Origin: Flavobacterium algicola
Lineage (GTDB): Bacteria; Bacteroidota; Bacteroidia; Flavobacteriales; Flavobacteriaceae
Reading direction: 5' to 3'
DNA length: 64,000 nucleotides
NCBI RefSeq assembly: GCF_022399565.1
Contig: NZ_JAJTUT010000001.1
Coordinates: 558,001-622,000 of the forward strand
In this document: positions 1 through 10,692 of the stretch, in pieces
How positions within the stretch are numbered: the stretch's first letter is position 1
How the letters are laid out: every line of letters begins with the position of its first letter
The notes under the pieces: generated by a model
The model's input: only the letters and a program-made list of their open reading frames with translations
Told to the model about the DNA's origin: nothing
The model's database searches: none
Program-made: the position numbers and the translations under genes

Positions 1-1099
1 TGGCCTCTACAGTATACAATGCTTGATCGGCTGCATAATCTCCACGGCTAGGTTTAAAGTTAGCCATAAAACAACCTCTGTCATTTTTAGTATAAGGACC
101 TCCCCAAGGATAAGTACCTGATTCTAATCCACCTCTCGCAGAATACTCCCACTCTGCTTCTGTAGGTAATCTAAAAGAGTTAATCAATTCTCTCCCTTTC
201 GATTTTGACTTGATATAAGAATTTTTGTTTAAAGTTCTCCATGCACAAAAAGCCTTAGCTTGTGTCCATTTTACTCCAACTACAGGATAATCTCCGTATG
301 CTTTATGCCAGAAATAATCATTATGCATTGGCTCATTATAAGAGTAAGAGAAATCTTTTATCCATACAGTTGTATCAGGATAAATTTTAACCTCTTCTGT
401 TTTTATAAAATCTCTTCTTTTACCCACTTTAGCTTTTGCAGCTGCCTGAATATCCATCCAAGAATAACGAAATTTCAATTTGTCAACATCAATTGATCTT
501 AATCCATTATATGATTCTTCAACAGGAATATACATAGAATCCATCACCTCAACGTAATATTCATCTGGATATGCTTTTGGATCTCTAATCAATTTAACTT
601 TTTTATTCAATCTTCTACCAGCATATGGATCATCAGACGTACCTATACTGTAATAGTTGTCATACATATATTTGTCATAAGCCGTCATTTTTTCTGGATC
701 TGAGTCATTGAATGCAAAGTCACCTATACTTCCACCTTTTCCACCTTTACCTGATTCTGGCTTGATTCCAAGTTCATCAGCAAGAATGGCCAAACGAACT
801 CTCATTGTAGAATCTTTTACCCATTCTACGAATTGACGGTATTCACTATTTGTAATTTCCGTTTCATCCATGTAAAAAGATCTAACGGTAACTGTTTTTG
901 TAGGTGCATCTTGTATTCCAGCTACATCTTCATCAGCTTTACCCATGATAAAAGCGCCTCCAGGAACTAAGGTCATTCCGTAAGGCTTTTCCGGATGCCA
1001 TTTAGCACCTTTAACCCCTACCAATTCTCCTTTATCACTTGATTTACCACAGCTAATTAACAGTGTCAAAATTGCTACAAATGCAATGAACTTCTTCAT
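1..1099 (-). CDS. gldK: Gliding motility / type IX secretion lipoprotein GldK (partial, C-terminus beyond window)
   Basis: The start codon is at 1099 and the frame stays open to the left window edge, giving about 366 N-terminal residues of a protein usually near 460. It opens with a lipoprotein signal peptide whose lipobox LLISC places the acylated Cys at residue 17. A formylglycine-generating-enzyme/sulfatase-modifying-factor fold follows, seen in [30 protein letters not shown] and the [16 protein letters not shown] block. In Flavobacterium, GldK forms a periplasmic ring with GldN as part of the type IX secretion and gliding machine, and gldLMN would be expected just left of this window. It lies 131 bp downstream of the arginase-like gene on the same strand. 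The family is not expected to have enzymatic FGE activity. Identification is firm; only the 3' end is missing. Confidence 0.93.
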   Translation of the reverse strand, partial: MKKFIAFVAILTLLISCGKSSDKGELVGVKGAKWHPEKPYGMTLVPGGAFIMGKADEDVAGIQDAPTKTVTVRSFYMDETEITNSEYRQFVEWVKDSTMRVRLAILADELGIKPESGKGGKGGSIGDFAFNDSDPEKMTAYDKYMYDNYYSIGTSDDPYAGRRLNKKVKLIRDPKAYPDEYYVEVMDSMYIPVEESYNGLRSIDVDKLKFRYSWMDIQAAAKAKVGKRRDFIKTEEVKIYPDTTVWIKDFSYSYNEPMHNDYFWHKAYGDYPVVGVKWTQAKAFCAWRTLNKNSYIKSKSKGRELINSFRLPTEAEWEYSARGGLESGTYPWGGPYTKNDRGCFMANFKPSRGDYAADQALYTVEA

Positions 1100-1230
1100 A
1101 TAAAATCGGGTTATGTATTCATTATTTTTTAATGTGTAAACGTATTTAATATTTTGTTAAAAAACAATTATTTTATCCTAAACAAATAATTTTTTTCTAA
1201 TCACCAAAAATCGGCTAGAGAATATGAATA

Positions 1231-2382
1231 TTACACAATGTTTTTACGTTGTGCTTTCCACCATCTCTCCGGCAGTTCTTGGTTGCAGGCCCCTAAATAT
1301 TCTTCATAGGAACAAGGTAATAACGTATTCCTTTTTAGTTTATTGCCTCCATTTGTAACAAAAGGAATTTCAATCCACCATCTATCTGTCTTATCACTCT
1401 TATAAAAAATCAAAACCTCTTCCTCAATAGGTACGATAAACTTTATATAATTCTCTCTACTTCCAAATGGATACTCTTTTGATCTATAATGGTATCCTTC
1501 GATAAAATACCAAATAATTTGTGCAATTAAAACTGACTCATGAACCGTATTTGCATGATTAAAAACACCAAATAAACTCACTTTATCACTTATTCCAGCA
1601 TATCTAGATAAAGAACAAATTTCTTTTCCGTTAAAGCCGTTGGGAACAAACGTAACAAAATTACCCGAATCAGATGATTTAACCGAACTCATATCCAGAC
1701 TAACCACATCGGCATCTCTAAATACGGGCTCAGCTAAAGCTAAATTATTAGAAATCTCTCCGAGACGGTAGCTATCAAAAAACAATTTTTCGATTAAATC
1801 AATTTCTTCCTGAGAGTTAAAATAGGTTTGATACCCTATATTACAGAAATTGAAGAGATTATTTGGTTCGTCAATAACGATTTTAGTTAAGTACGAATTA
1901 GCAGAAGCAGTTTCATTTTCTTTACCAAAATCAAATTTACTATCTATTGCCACCAAATTGACCATTTGTTCTAAATCGTCGTATGCCCTATACAAGGCAT
2001 AGGTAAGATCTTGTGAACCACCAATTATAACTGGAATTACTTTTCTTTTAATCAATGCCGCAACTACTTTGCGTACAGCAAAATAAGTATCTTCAATAGT
2101 ATCTCCAGGTAATATATCACCAAAATCTGCTATCGATGCATCCCAATTCCCTGGATAAAGGGTATATAATTCTTTTCGAATAGCAAACAAATCAACATCC
2201 GAAATAGCCCTATCATCGCCACGATTGTCCAAAACTCCGATAACTGCTATTGTAACTTTATCTACATCAGGAAATTGATCTTTTGTATTAAAAACTACTT
2301 TACTACCAAGTTGCTGTGTAGAAAATTCATTTATTAACACTTCAAAATCTAAACCTAATGGTCTGAGAAATTCAAATTCCAT
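1231..2382 (-). CDS. Degenerate arginase/formimidoylglutamase-fold protein (probable pseudo-enzyme)
   Basis: This 383-residue protein has the ureohydrolase (arginase/agmatinase/formiminoglutamase) layout. The usual metal-binding signatures are changed. The GGDHS motif reads GGSQD (residues 121-125), DAHxD reads DSKFD (147-151), and SxDxDxxDP reads SLDMSSVKSSD (228-238), so the His ligands and at least one Asp ligand are gone. Homologues next to gldK in Flavobacterium are commonly labelled formimidoylglutamase, but the lost ligands argue against manganese hydrolase activity. It starts 2 bp after the topA stop codon and is followed by gldK, so topA, this gene and perhaps gldK could be co-transcribed. 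A structural or binding role linked to gliding/secretion is inference only. Confidence 0.8.
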   Translation of the reverse strand: MEFEFLRPLGLDFEVLINEFSTQQLGSKVVFNTKDQFPDVDKVTIAVIGVLDNRGDDRAISDVDLFAIRKELYTLYPGNWDASIADFGDILPGDTIEDTYFAVRKVVAALIKRKVIPVIIGGSQDLTYALYRAYDDLEQMVNLVAIDSKFDFGKENETASANSYLTKIVIDEPNNLFNFCNIGYQTYFNSQEEIDLIEKLFFDSYRLGEISNNLALAEPVFRDADVVSLDMSSVKSSDSGNFVTFVPNGFNGKEICSLSRYAGISDKVSLFGVFNHANTVHESVLIAQIIWYFIEGYHYRSKEYPFGSRENYIKFIVPIEEEVLIFYKSDKTDRWWIEIPFVTNGGNKLKRNTLLPCSYEEYLGACNQELPERWWKAQRKNIV

Positions 2383-2384
2383 CT

Positions 2385-4916
2385 TTATTTCTTTTTAGGT
2401 GCTGCCTTTTTTGCAACCGCTTTTTTTGCTGGAGCTTTCTTAGCTGCCGCCTTTTTCACTGGTGTTTTCTTTGCGGGGGTCTTAAGCGCAATCATTTCTT
2501 TGACTTCATCCAAAGTCAATTTTGTAGCATCAACTTCTTTACCCAACTCTATCTTTAATTTACCCTTCAAAATCACAGAGCGTCCCCATCTTGCTTTTTC
2601 AACCAAAATACCTTCCTCTTCCCAGTTATGAAGAACTTTATCAATATTCTTTTGAATTTTATCGTCAATCAACGTTTCTATATCTTCTTGTGATAAATTA
2701 TCAAAATCATATTTTTTACTCACATTTATAAATAGACCATCCCATTTAATAAACGGACCAAAACGCCCCACACCTTTTTGCACTCCTTCTCCTTTGTATG
2801 TAGCGATAGGTGCATCGGCTTTAATTTTTTCATCAATCAACTCTTGTGCTCTTTCTTTCGATAACCCTAATAGATCTTCTCCCTTTGGCAACGAAATAAA
2901 AACACTACCATGACGTACATAAGGACCAAAACGACCATTATTAACTTCTACTTCTTCATCTAAATAAGAGCCTAAAGCTTTAGGTAACAAGAATAAATTT
3001 AAAGCCTCTTCAAGTGTAATATTTCCGATGTTTTGCTCCTTCATTAAACTAGCAAACTTCTTCTCTTCATCTTCAGCGTCTCCAATTTGAGCCATTGGTC
3101 CAAATTTACCTAAACGCACAGAAACAGGTTTTCCTGATTTTGGATCTGTACCTAATATACGTTCTCCACTTTCTCTTTCTGCATTTAATTCTACATCTTT
3201 AACATTGGGATGAAATTGATCGTAGAACTCTTTCATCATAATCGCCCAGTCTACATTTCCTTCTGCAATTTCATCGAAATCTTGTTCAACTTTTGCCGTA
3301 AAATTATAGTCTAGTATATTTCCAAAATTCTTAACTAGGAAATCTGTTACTATCGTACCAATATCAGTAGGTACCAATTTCCCTTTATCAGAACCTGTAT
3401 TTTCTTTTAGTAATTTCTCTGCTACTTTACTTGACTGTAAAACCAGTTGTGTATAATTACGTTCGCTACCTTCAAGCGTTCCTTTTTCGACATAATTTCT
3501 GTTAATAATTGTCGAAATAGTTGGCGCATAAGTAGACGGACGTCCTATACCTAATTCCTCTAATTTCTTAACTAATGAAGCTTCAGTATAACGAGCTGGT
3601 GGTCGTGAATAACGTTCTGTAGCTGTAATAAAATTGTTAATTAATTTTTCATTTACTTTCATAGCAGGCAACATTCCTTCTTGCTCCTCTTCATCGTCAT
3701 CATGACCTTCTAAATAAACTTTCAAGAAACCTTCAAATAATAGCACCTCACCTGAAGCTGTAAAAACTTCTCCATGATTATTAGCTTCAATCTTAACATT
3801 TGTACGTTCCAACTTAGCATCACTCATTTGTGAAGCCAGAGTTCTTTTCCAAATTAAGTCATACAAACGCGCTTGATCCCTGTCAATATTTACTGTGTGA
3901 CGTGACATATCTGTAGGACGGATCGCCTCGTGAGCTTCTTGCGCTCCTTTACTCTTACTTGTAAAAGTTCTAGGAAACGAAAACTCCTTACCATACGATT
4001 TGATAATTTCTGCTTGTGCAGCATCAATAGCATCTTTGGATAAATTAACACTATCCGTTCTCATATAAGTAATCAATCCAGCCTCATACAAACGCTGCGC
4101 TAACTGCATCGTTATCCCTACTGGCAAATATAATTTACGAGCTGCTTCTTGTTGTAAGGTAGAAGTAGTAAATGGTGCTGTAGGTGTTTTTTTGGTTGGT
4201 TTTGTCTCTAAGTCAGAAACTTTATAAGTGGAGCCAATATTTTTATTTAAGAAATCTTCAGCTTCCTTTTTGGTATTAAAATTTTTAGGCAATTTCGCTT
4301 TAAAAGATCGGCCAGCTTCATTTGTAAATTCGGCAACAACCGAATAACTTGCTACAGCACTAAAATTCTGTATGTCTCTTTCGCGCTCTACGATCAAACG
4401 AACTGAAACTGATTGCACTCGACCGGCAGATAAACCACCTTTAATTTTTCTCCATAATACAGGAGATAATTCGTATCCAACTAATCGGTCTAAAACGCGA
4501 CGTGCTTGTTGTGCATTTACTAAATTATAATCTATTTCACGAGGATTATCAATTGCTTTAAGAATTGCATTTTTTGTAATCTCATGAAAAACAATACGTT
4601 TTGTTTTTGTTTTATCTAATTTTAATTCTTCGGCAAGATGCCATGAAATAGCTTCTCCCTCGCGATCCTCATCACTTGCTAACCAAACCATTTCGGCTTT
4701 TTTGGCTAACCCTTTTAATTTGGTAACTAACGCTTTCTTATCTGACGAAACCTCATATTTAGGTTTGAAACCATTCTCAACATCCACCCCAATTTCTTTG
4801 GAAGGTAAGTCGGCAATGTGTCCGTAGCTTGATTCTACTTGATAATCGCTACCTAAAAATTTCTCGATTGTTTTCGCCTTTGCAGGAGACTCTACTATAA
4901 CTAAGTTCTTTGCCAT
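2385..4916 (-). CDS. topA: DNA topoisomerase I (type IA)
   Basis: An 843-residue type IA topoisomerase that relaxes negative supercoils. The TOPRIM domain opens at residue 4 (LVIVESPAKAKTIEKFLG) with the acidic SDEDREGEA motif at 81-89. The active-site tyrosine is Tyr284 in GLITYMRTDSV. The zinc-finger Cys clusters of the E. coli enzyme are replaced by about four C-terminal repeat modules of the type containing GRFGP or similar (near residues 590-780). They are followed by a Lys/Ala/Pro-rich histone-like tail of about 30 residues that probably grips DNA. A promoter core lies just upstream and the degenerate arginase gene follows after 2 bp. Confidence 0.97.
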   Translation of the reverse strand: MAKNLVIVESPAKAKTIEKFLGSDYQVESSYGHIADLPSKEIGVDVENGFKPKYEVSSDKKALVTKLKGLAKKAEMVWLASDEDREGEAISWHLAEELKLDKTKTKRIVFHEITKNAILKAIDNPREIDYNLVNAQQARRVLDRLVGYELSPVLWRKIKGGLSAGRVQSVSVRLIVERERDIQNFSAVASYSVVAEFTNEAGRSFKAKLPKNFNTKKEAEDFLNKNIGSTYKVSDLETKPTKKTPTAPFTTSTLQQEAARKLYLPVGITMQLAQRLYEAGLITYMRTDSVNLSKDAIDAAQAEIIKSYGKEFSFPRTFTSKSKGAQEAHEAIRPTDMSRHTVNIDRDQARLYDLIWKRTLASQMSDAKLERTNVKIEANNHGEVFTASGEVLLFEGFLKVYLEGHDDDEEEQEGMLPAMKVNEKLINNFITATERYSRPPARYTEASLVKKLEELGIGRPSTYAPTISTIINRNYVEKGTLEGSERNYTQLVLQSSKVAEKLLKENTGSDKGKLVPTDIGTIVTDFLVKNFGNILDYNFTAKVEQDFDEIAEGNVDWAIMMKEFYDQFHPNVKDVELNAERESGERILGTDPKSGKPVSVRLGKFGPMAQIGDAEDEEKKFASLMKEQNIGNITLEEALNLFLLPKALGSYLDEEVEVNNGRFGPYVRHGSVFISLPKGEDLLGLSKERAQELIDEKIKADAPIATYKGEGVQKGVGRFGPFIKWDGLFINVSKKYDFDNLSQEDIETLIDDKIQKNIDKVLHNWEEEGILVEKARWGRSVILKGKLKIELGKEVDATKLTLDEVKEMIALKTPAKKTPVKKAAAKKAPAKKAVAKKAAPKKK

Positions 4917-4934
4917 TGCTGTATTTTTCTATGG

Positions 4935-4942
4935 CAAAAGTA
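4935..4942 (-). promoter_or_regulatory. Candidate topA promoter core (TAnnTTTG)
   Basis: On the minus strand the sequence is TACTTTTG, a full match to the Bacteroidetes -7 consensus TAnnTTTG, which would give a leader of about 14 nt before the topA start. No clear TTG -33 element sits at the expected distance, so strength is uncertain. Confidence 0.45.
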
Positions 4943-5075
4943 GAAGTTTTTTTTAAATATAATGCTTTTGACGATTTTTAAAAATAGTTTTTGTTGATTT
5001 CAACCCTTTGCAAAACCACCATTTCGCGACTTTTTCGAAACAAAAAATGAATTTTTAGGTGACTGTTAAAAAGCG

Positions 5076-5852
5076 CTATTTCTCCATTTGTGCAACAACT
5101 ACATCAATACCAAACTCTTCCAGTTTTATTTTGGTTTCTTCGTCAATTCCAGAATCGGTTATTAATATATCTATTTTGTGCAGATTGCAGATCTTACCAA
5201 AACCTCGAACATTCATTTTGGTTGAATCTGCTAGTACAATCACTTTTTCCGAAACAGCAATCATCGCTTGATTTAGGTGCGCTTCTAATGCATTTGAAGT
5301 ACTCAAACCAAAATCCAGGTGAACGCCGTCAGTACCTAAGAACAATTTATTACAAGAAAATTGCCCCAAAGTAGCTTCTGCAATTGGGCCTACAACTGAA
5401 GTCGAACTGTTTCTAATATCCCCACCTAACTGAATCGTACTAATGGTTGACTCTCGACATAACTCTAATGATACTTTAAGTGACGATGTCATTACAGTCA
5501 ATTTATTAAAGTCTTTAATTATTCGAGACAAATAATGAATATTCGAACCTGACCCTAAAATAATATTGTCATTGTTATTTATAAATTTGAGTGCCTCTTT
5601 TGCTATTTGCTTCTTTTGCTCTACTTGCAGCTCTTCTTTATCATTAACGTTTCGTTCGAAAGCATATAATAGTTTCTTACTTGCTCCACCATGAGTACGG
5701 TGAAGCAGGTTTTCATTTTCTAAAAAGGTTAAGTCCTTTCGAATAGTTACGGTTGAAACATTATGCGCAGCACATAAATCGACCACATTTACATACCCTT
5801 TCTTGTCTAATTCACTTAATATATCCTCTTGTCTTCTGTTAATTAGTGCCAT
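5076..5852 (-). CDS. glpR: DeoR-family transcriptional repressor, probable glycerol-3-phosphate-responsive GlpR
   Basis: A 258-residue DeoR-family regulator. The N-terminal winged helix-turn-helix (about residues 5-57) ends in the family signature RKDLTFLENENLLHRTHGGA. The C-terminal DeoRC domain (about 75-235) has the sugar-phosphate isomerase-like fold that senses phosphorylated sugars or glycerol-3-phosphate. The gene is divergent from glpD-glpK-glpF with a 134 bp shared intergenic region carrying GTTTCG repeats. This supports a local repressor that controls glycerol uptake and perhaps itself. The GlpR name is inferred from context and family. Confidence 0.85.
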   Translation of the reverse strand: MALINRRQEDILSELDKKGYVNVVDLCAAHNVSTVTIRKDLTFLENENLLHRTHGGASKKLLYAFERNVNDKEELQVEQKKQIAKEALKFINNNDNIILGSGSNIHYLSRIIKDFNKLTVMTSSLKVSLELCRESTISTIQLGGDIRNSSTSVVGPIAEATLGQFSCNKLFLGTDGVHLDFGLSTSNALEAHLNQAMIAVSEKVIVLADSTKMNVRGFGKICNLHKIDILITDSGIDEETKIKLEEFGIDVVVAQMEK

Positions 5853-5892
5853 TTTTGTTTATTATAATTAAACAATTGAATATTTTATCTCA

Positions 5893-5900
5893 CAAAAATA
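5893..5900 (-). promoter_or_regulatory. Candidate glpR promoter core (TAnnTTTG)
   Basis: The minus strand reads TATTTTTG, matching TAnnTTTG, 41 bp upstream of the repressor start. No convincing -33 TTG is visible. Confidence 0.35.
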
Positions 5901-5935
5901 CAATAATAAAACAAAATTTTAATAAAAGATAACTA

Positions 5936-5971
5936 GTTTCGTTTTGTTTCGTTATATTTGCATATCGAAAC
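5936..5971. promoter_or_regulatory. Probable GlpR/DeoR operator overlapping the glpD promoter
   Basis: Two direct GTTTCG hexamers (5936-5941 and 5946-5951, 10 bp apart) are followed by the inverted CGAAAC (5966-5971, exactly 20 bp after the second repeat). The promoter core TATATTTG (5953-5960) lies between them. DeoR-family repressors typically bind repeated short T-rich half-sites spaced by helical turns, so binding here would block RNA polymerase. The repeats and spacing are seen directly; the assignment to the adjacent regulator is inference. Confidence 0.6.
5953..5960 (+). promoter_or_regulatory. glpDKF promoter core (TAnnTTTG)
   Basis: TATATTTG is a full match to the Bacteroidetes -7 consensus and predicts a leader of roughly 23 nt before glpD. 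The -33 TTG is poor, which fits a regulated promoter. Confidence 0.55.
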
Positions 5972-5986
5972 TAAAAAACAGCAACA

Positions 5987-7570
5987 ATGAAACTTACCGA
6001 ACAATTATCAAAACTAAAACAAACTCCTGAATGGGATGTAATTATTATTGGTGGCGGAGCAAGTGGCCTTGGAACCGCACTCGATGCTGCTAGTAGAGGT
6101 TACAAAACCATACTGGTAGAAGCCGTAGACTTTGCAAAAGGAACCTCGAGTAGAAGCACAAAACTAGTTCACGGAGGTGTTAGGTATCTCGAACAAGGGG
6201 ATGTGTCTCTAGTTAGAGAAGCATTAAAAGAAAGAGGACTAATGGCTCAAAATGCTGGACACCTTGTAAAAAATCAATCTTTTGTTATTCCCAATTACAA
6301 CTGGTGGGGAGGTTACTTCTACACAATAGGACTTACTATATATGATATGCTTTCTGGGAAGTTAAGCCTAGGAAAATCACAATACATTTCGAAGAAAAAA
6401 ACAATCGAACTTTTGCCTACTATCGAACAAAAGGGATTAGTGAGCGGTGTTCTTTACAAAGACGGACAATTTGATGATTCCCGCTTGGCTATCAACATTG
6501 CGCAAACCGCTGTAGAAAAAGGAGCATGTCTTTTAAATTATACCAAAGTTGTTAATTTACTAAAAGATGATAACAATCAAGTTATTGGTGTAAAAGTCGA
6601 AGATCAAGAAACTGGCGAATTTCATGACTTAAAAGGAAAAGCTATCATAAATGCAACTGGAGTCTTTACCAATGCTATTATGAAATTAAATGACAAAGTT
6701 TATAAAAAATATATAGTTCCGAGTCAAGGAATTCATCTTGTTTTTGACAAATCATTTCTACCTAGTGATCATGCATTAATGATTCCTAAAACAAGTGATG
6801 GTAGAGTTTTGTTTGCTGTGCCATGGCATGATAAAATTGTAGTAGGAACAACAGATACTCTTATTAAAAGTCATAGCCTTGAACCTATTGCACTAGAAAA
6901 AGAAATTGAATTTGTTCTTGAAACAGCACAACGCTTCTTAGCTAAGAAACCTACACGAGCAGATGTTCTTTCGGTTTTTGCAGGTTTGAGACCGTTGGCC
7001 GCGCCAGAAAAAGAAGGTAAGAGTACTAAAGAAGTTTCTAGAAGTCACAAGATTTTTGTTTCTGAAACTGGATTAATTACAATAACTGGAGGTAAATGGA
7101 CGACCTACAGAAAAATTGCAGAAGATATTATCGATAAAGCAATCGCGACTCGTAATCTTCCAAAAAGAGAATGTAAAACAGAACATATTTCGATTCACGG
7201 TAACCAAAAAACAACAACAGCCGACCGCGAAAATCATTTGTATATATATGGTACAGATATTCCAAAGTTACTGGAATTACAAAACCAAGAACCTCAGTTA
7301 AAAGCAAAGCTACATCCTAATTATGATTACACATTGGCTGAAGTAGTATGGGCTATTCGTCATGAAATGGCTAGAACTATAGATGATGTATTATCTAGAA
7401 GAGTACGTCTGTTATTTTTGGATGCACGTGCAGCTATAGAAGTATCTGAAAAGGTAGCTCAAATATTAGCAAAAGAACTAGGACATGATGAAGAATGGAT
7501 TAAAAACCAAACACTTCAATTTGCTAAGCTTGCCAATGGATTTTTATTAACGGAATACAAGAAAAATTAA
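5987..7570 (+). CDS. glpD: Aerobic FAD-dependent glycerol-3-phosphate dehydrogenase
   Basis: A 527-residue FAD enzyme that oxidises sn-glycerol-3-phosphate to dihydroxyacetone phosphate and passes electrons to the quinone pool at the membrane. The FAD-binding Rossmann motif DVIIIGGGASGLGTALDAA is at residues 18-36, followed by the family block GTSSRSTKLVHGGVRYLEQGD. The C-terminal DAO_C domain ends with AIRHEMARTIDDVLSRR. It is the first gene of the glp operon and lies 27 bp before glpK. Length and all key motifs are normal. Confidence 0.96.
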   Translation: MKLTEQLSKLKQTPEWDVIIIGGGASGLGTALDAASRGYKTILVEAVDFAKGTSSRSTKLVHGGVRYLEQGDVSLVREALKERGLMAQNAGHLVKNQSFVIPNYNWWGGYFYTIGLTIYDMLSGKLSLGKSQYISKKKTIELLPTIEQKGLVSGVLYKDGQFDDSRLAINIAQTAVEKGACLLNYTKVVNLLKDDNNQVIGVKVEDQETGEFHDLKGKAIINATGVFTNAIMKLNDKVYKKYIVPSQGIHLVFDKSFLPSDHALMIPKTSDGRVLFAVPWHDKIVVGTTDTLIKSHSLEPIALEKEIEFVLETAQRFLAKKPTRADVLSVFAGLRPLAAPEKEGKSTKEVSRSHKIFVSETGLITITGGKWTTYRKIAEDIIDKAIATRNLPKRECKTEHISIHGNQKTTTADRENHLYIYGTDIPKLLELQNQEPQLKAKLHPNYDYTLAEVVWAIRHEMARTIDDVLSRRVRLLFLDARAAIEVSEKVAQILAKELGHDEEWIKNQTLQFAKLANGFLLTEYKKN

Positions 7571-9094
<1,524 letters not shown>

Positions 9095-9121
9095 ATTGTA
9101 AATCATTAAAAAACACTAACC

Positions 9122-9850
9122 ATGACACCATTTATAGCAGAAATCATTGGTACAATGCTAATGATTTTATTAGGTAACGGAGTCGTTGCCAACGTAGTAC
9201 TTAAAGATACTAAAGGAAATAATTCGGGATGGATTGTAATTACAACTGCTTGGGCTTTTGCCGTATTTGTAGGCGTTGTAGTTGCAGGTCCTGTAAGTGG
9301 CGCACACTTAAATCCAATTGTAACACTTGGACTAGCCCTTATTGGAAAATTTGCATGGAATCAAGTAGCTATGTATGTAGTTGCTCAACTAATTGGAGCA
9401 ATGTTGGGAGCATTTTTAGTTTGGCTTTCACACAAAGATCACTTTGCAGCAACTGAGGATGAAGGCGGAAAGTTAGCTTGTTTTAGTACAGGTCCAGCCA
9501 TCAGAAATTACTCTTCCAATTTAATTAGCGAAATAATAGGAACATTTGTCTTAATTTTTGTCATCTTTTATATCGCAGGTCCAGACCTACAAATAGGCGC
9601 TACTACAGATGCCAAGATAGGTCTGGGTTCTATTGGAGCATTGCCTGTTGCCATCTTAGTTTGGGTAATTGGTTTGAGCTTAGGAGGAACTACAGGTTAC
9701 GCAATCAATCCAGCTAGAGACTTAGGCCCTAGAATCGTACACTCTCTTCTTTTTAAAGCAAGTAGTGACTGGAGTTACTCTTGGGTTCCTATTGTTGGTC
9801 CAATCATAGGATCAAGCCTTGCAGCATTTTGTTACTTAATGCTCACTTAA
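9122..9850 (+). CDS. glpF: Glycerol uptake facilitator (aquaglyceroporin, MIP family)
   Basis: A 242-residue inner-membrane channel with six predicted membrane spans and two half-helix pore loops. The second loop has the glycerol-type signature NPARD, whose Asp after NPAR is diagnostic of glycerol facilitators as opposed to water channels. The first loop reads GAHLNPIVT, so the canonical NPA is NPI here. A hydrophobic change at that place can occur in the family and need not abolish transport. It is the third gene of the glp operon, upstream of an outer-membrane protein gene. Confidence 0.94.
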   Translation: MTPFIAEIIGTMLMILLGNGVVANVVLKDTKGNNSGWIVITTAWAFAVFVGVVVAGPVSGAHLNPIVTLGLALIGKFAWNQVAMYVVAQLIGAMLGAFLVWLSHKDHFAATEDEGGKLACFSTGPAIRNYSSNLISEIIGTFVLIFVIFYIAGPDLQIGATTDAKIGLGSIGALPVAILVWVIGLSLGGTTGYAINPARDLGPRIVHSLLFKASSDWSYSWVPIVGPIIGSSLAAFCYLMLT

Positions 9851-9875
9851 ACTTCACTATTTAACAAACCAAACC

Positions 9876-10667
9876 ATGAATAAATTTATAATTGCCGCTG
9901 TAATCTCATTTACAGGGTGGATCAGTCATGCCCAGGAGGCAGTAAAAAAAGACAGTAGCGCTGTTGTCCCTATCGAAACACAACCTTCTCGCTTGGATTT
10001 TAATGTAGGTATTGAAACAAGCCACTTATGGAGAGGATTGGTAATTAATGATGGAATGACAGCCACAGGAAACATTCACTATGCTTTAAATAAGAGTCAA
10101 ACTTTTAAAGTAGGAATTTGGGGTGGTGCAGGTTTTGACGGAAATTATCGCGAGATAAATTACTACGTGCAATATCAAAAAAATAATCTTTCTATTGGTT
10201 TGTGGGATTTGTTTAATACTACAGGAATTGAAACCCCTAAAGTATTTAATTATGACAAGCTTACTACAACTCACATCATTGATTTAAGAACGTCATATCG
10301 TTTTCCTGAAGCCTTCCCTATCCGTATTGAGGCCGATATTTTGCTCTATAGCGGATTAAACGATCGTGAATTAGACAGTAATAATGAATATAGAAGTAGA
10401 AATTCTACTTATGTTGAATTGAGTTACCCTGTTATTGTAGATCAAAAAGTTAATTTGAATGCATTTGTAGGTGCTGCGTTTCCGCTTAATGGTAGCAAAC
10501 ATTTATTTACAACCAAAGCCAATAGCGACTTTGACATTGTAAATGCAGGAATTACAGCTACTAAAAATATTGAGATATTCAATTACAAATTACCCGTTTC
10601 TGCAACGGCCATGTGGAATCCTGCTAATAAAATAGCGCGAATCAAGCTAGACATTAATTTGTTTTAA
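9876..10667 (+). CDS. Putative outer-membrane beta-barrel protein of the glycerol operon
   Basis: A 263-residue protein with a cleavable signal peptide (cut near residue 19-20, SHAQ). The mature part alternates hydrophobic and polar residues in strand-like segments and ends in a C-terminal Phe (DINLF), as is typical of outer-membrane barrels recognised by the Bam machine. It starts 26 bp after glpF and is followed by a terminator, so it is the last gene of the glp operon. A role in passage of glycerol or glycerophosphodiesters through the outer membrane is plausible from context but not shown. The family resembles small TorF-like putative porins, and the exact family is uncertain. Confidence 0.75.
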   Translation: MNKFIIAAVISFTGWISHAQEAVKKDSSAVVPIETQPSRLDFNVGIETSHLWRGLVINDGMTATGNIHYALNKSQTFKVGIWGGAGFDGNYREINYYVQYQKNNLSIGLWDLFNTTGIETPKVFNYDKLTTTHIIDLRTSYRFPEAFPIRIEADILLYSGLNDRELDSNNEYRSRNSTYVELSYPVIVDQKVNLNAFVGAAFPLNGSKHLFTTKANSDFDIVNAGITATKNIEIFNYKLPVSATAMWNPANKIARIKLDINLF

Positions 10668-10692
10668 GAATAAAAAATAAATATTACTACCT

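Noticed and set aside
260..496. 78-codon plus-strand frame within gldK
   Set aside because: It is antisense to the conserved gldK coding sequence and has no independent support.
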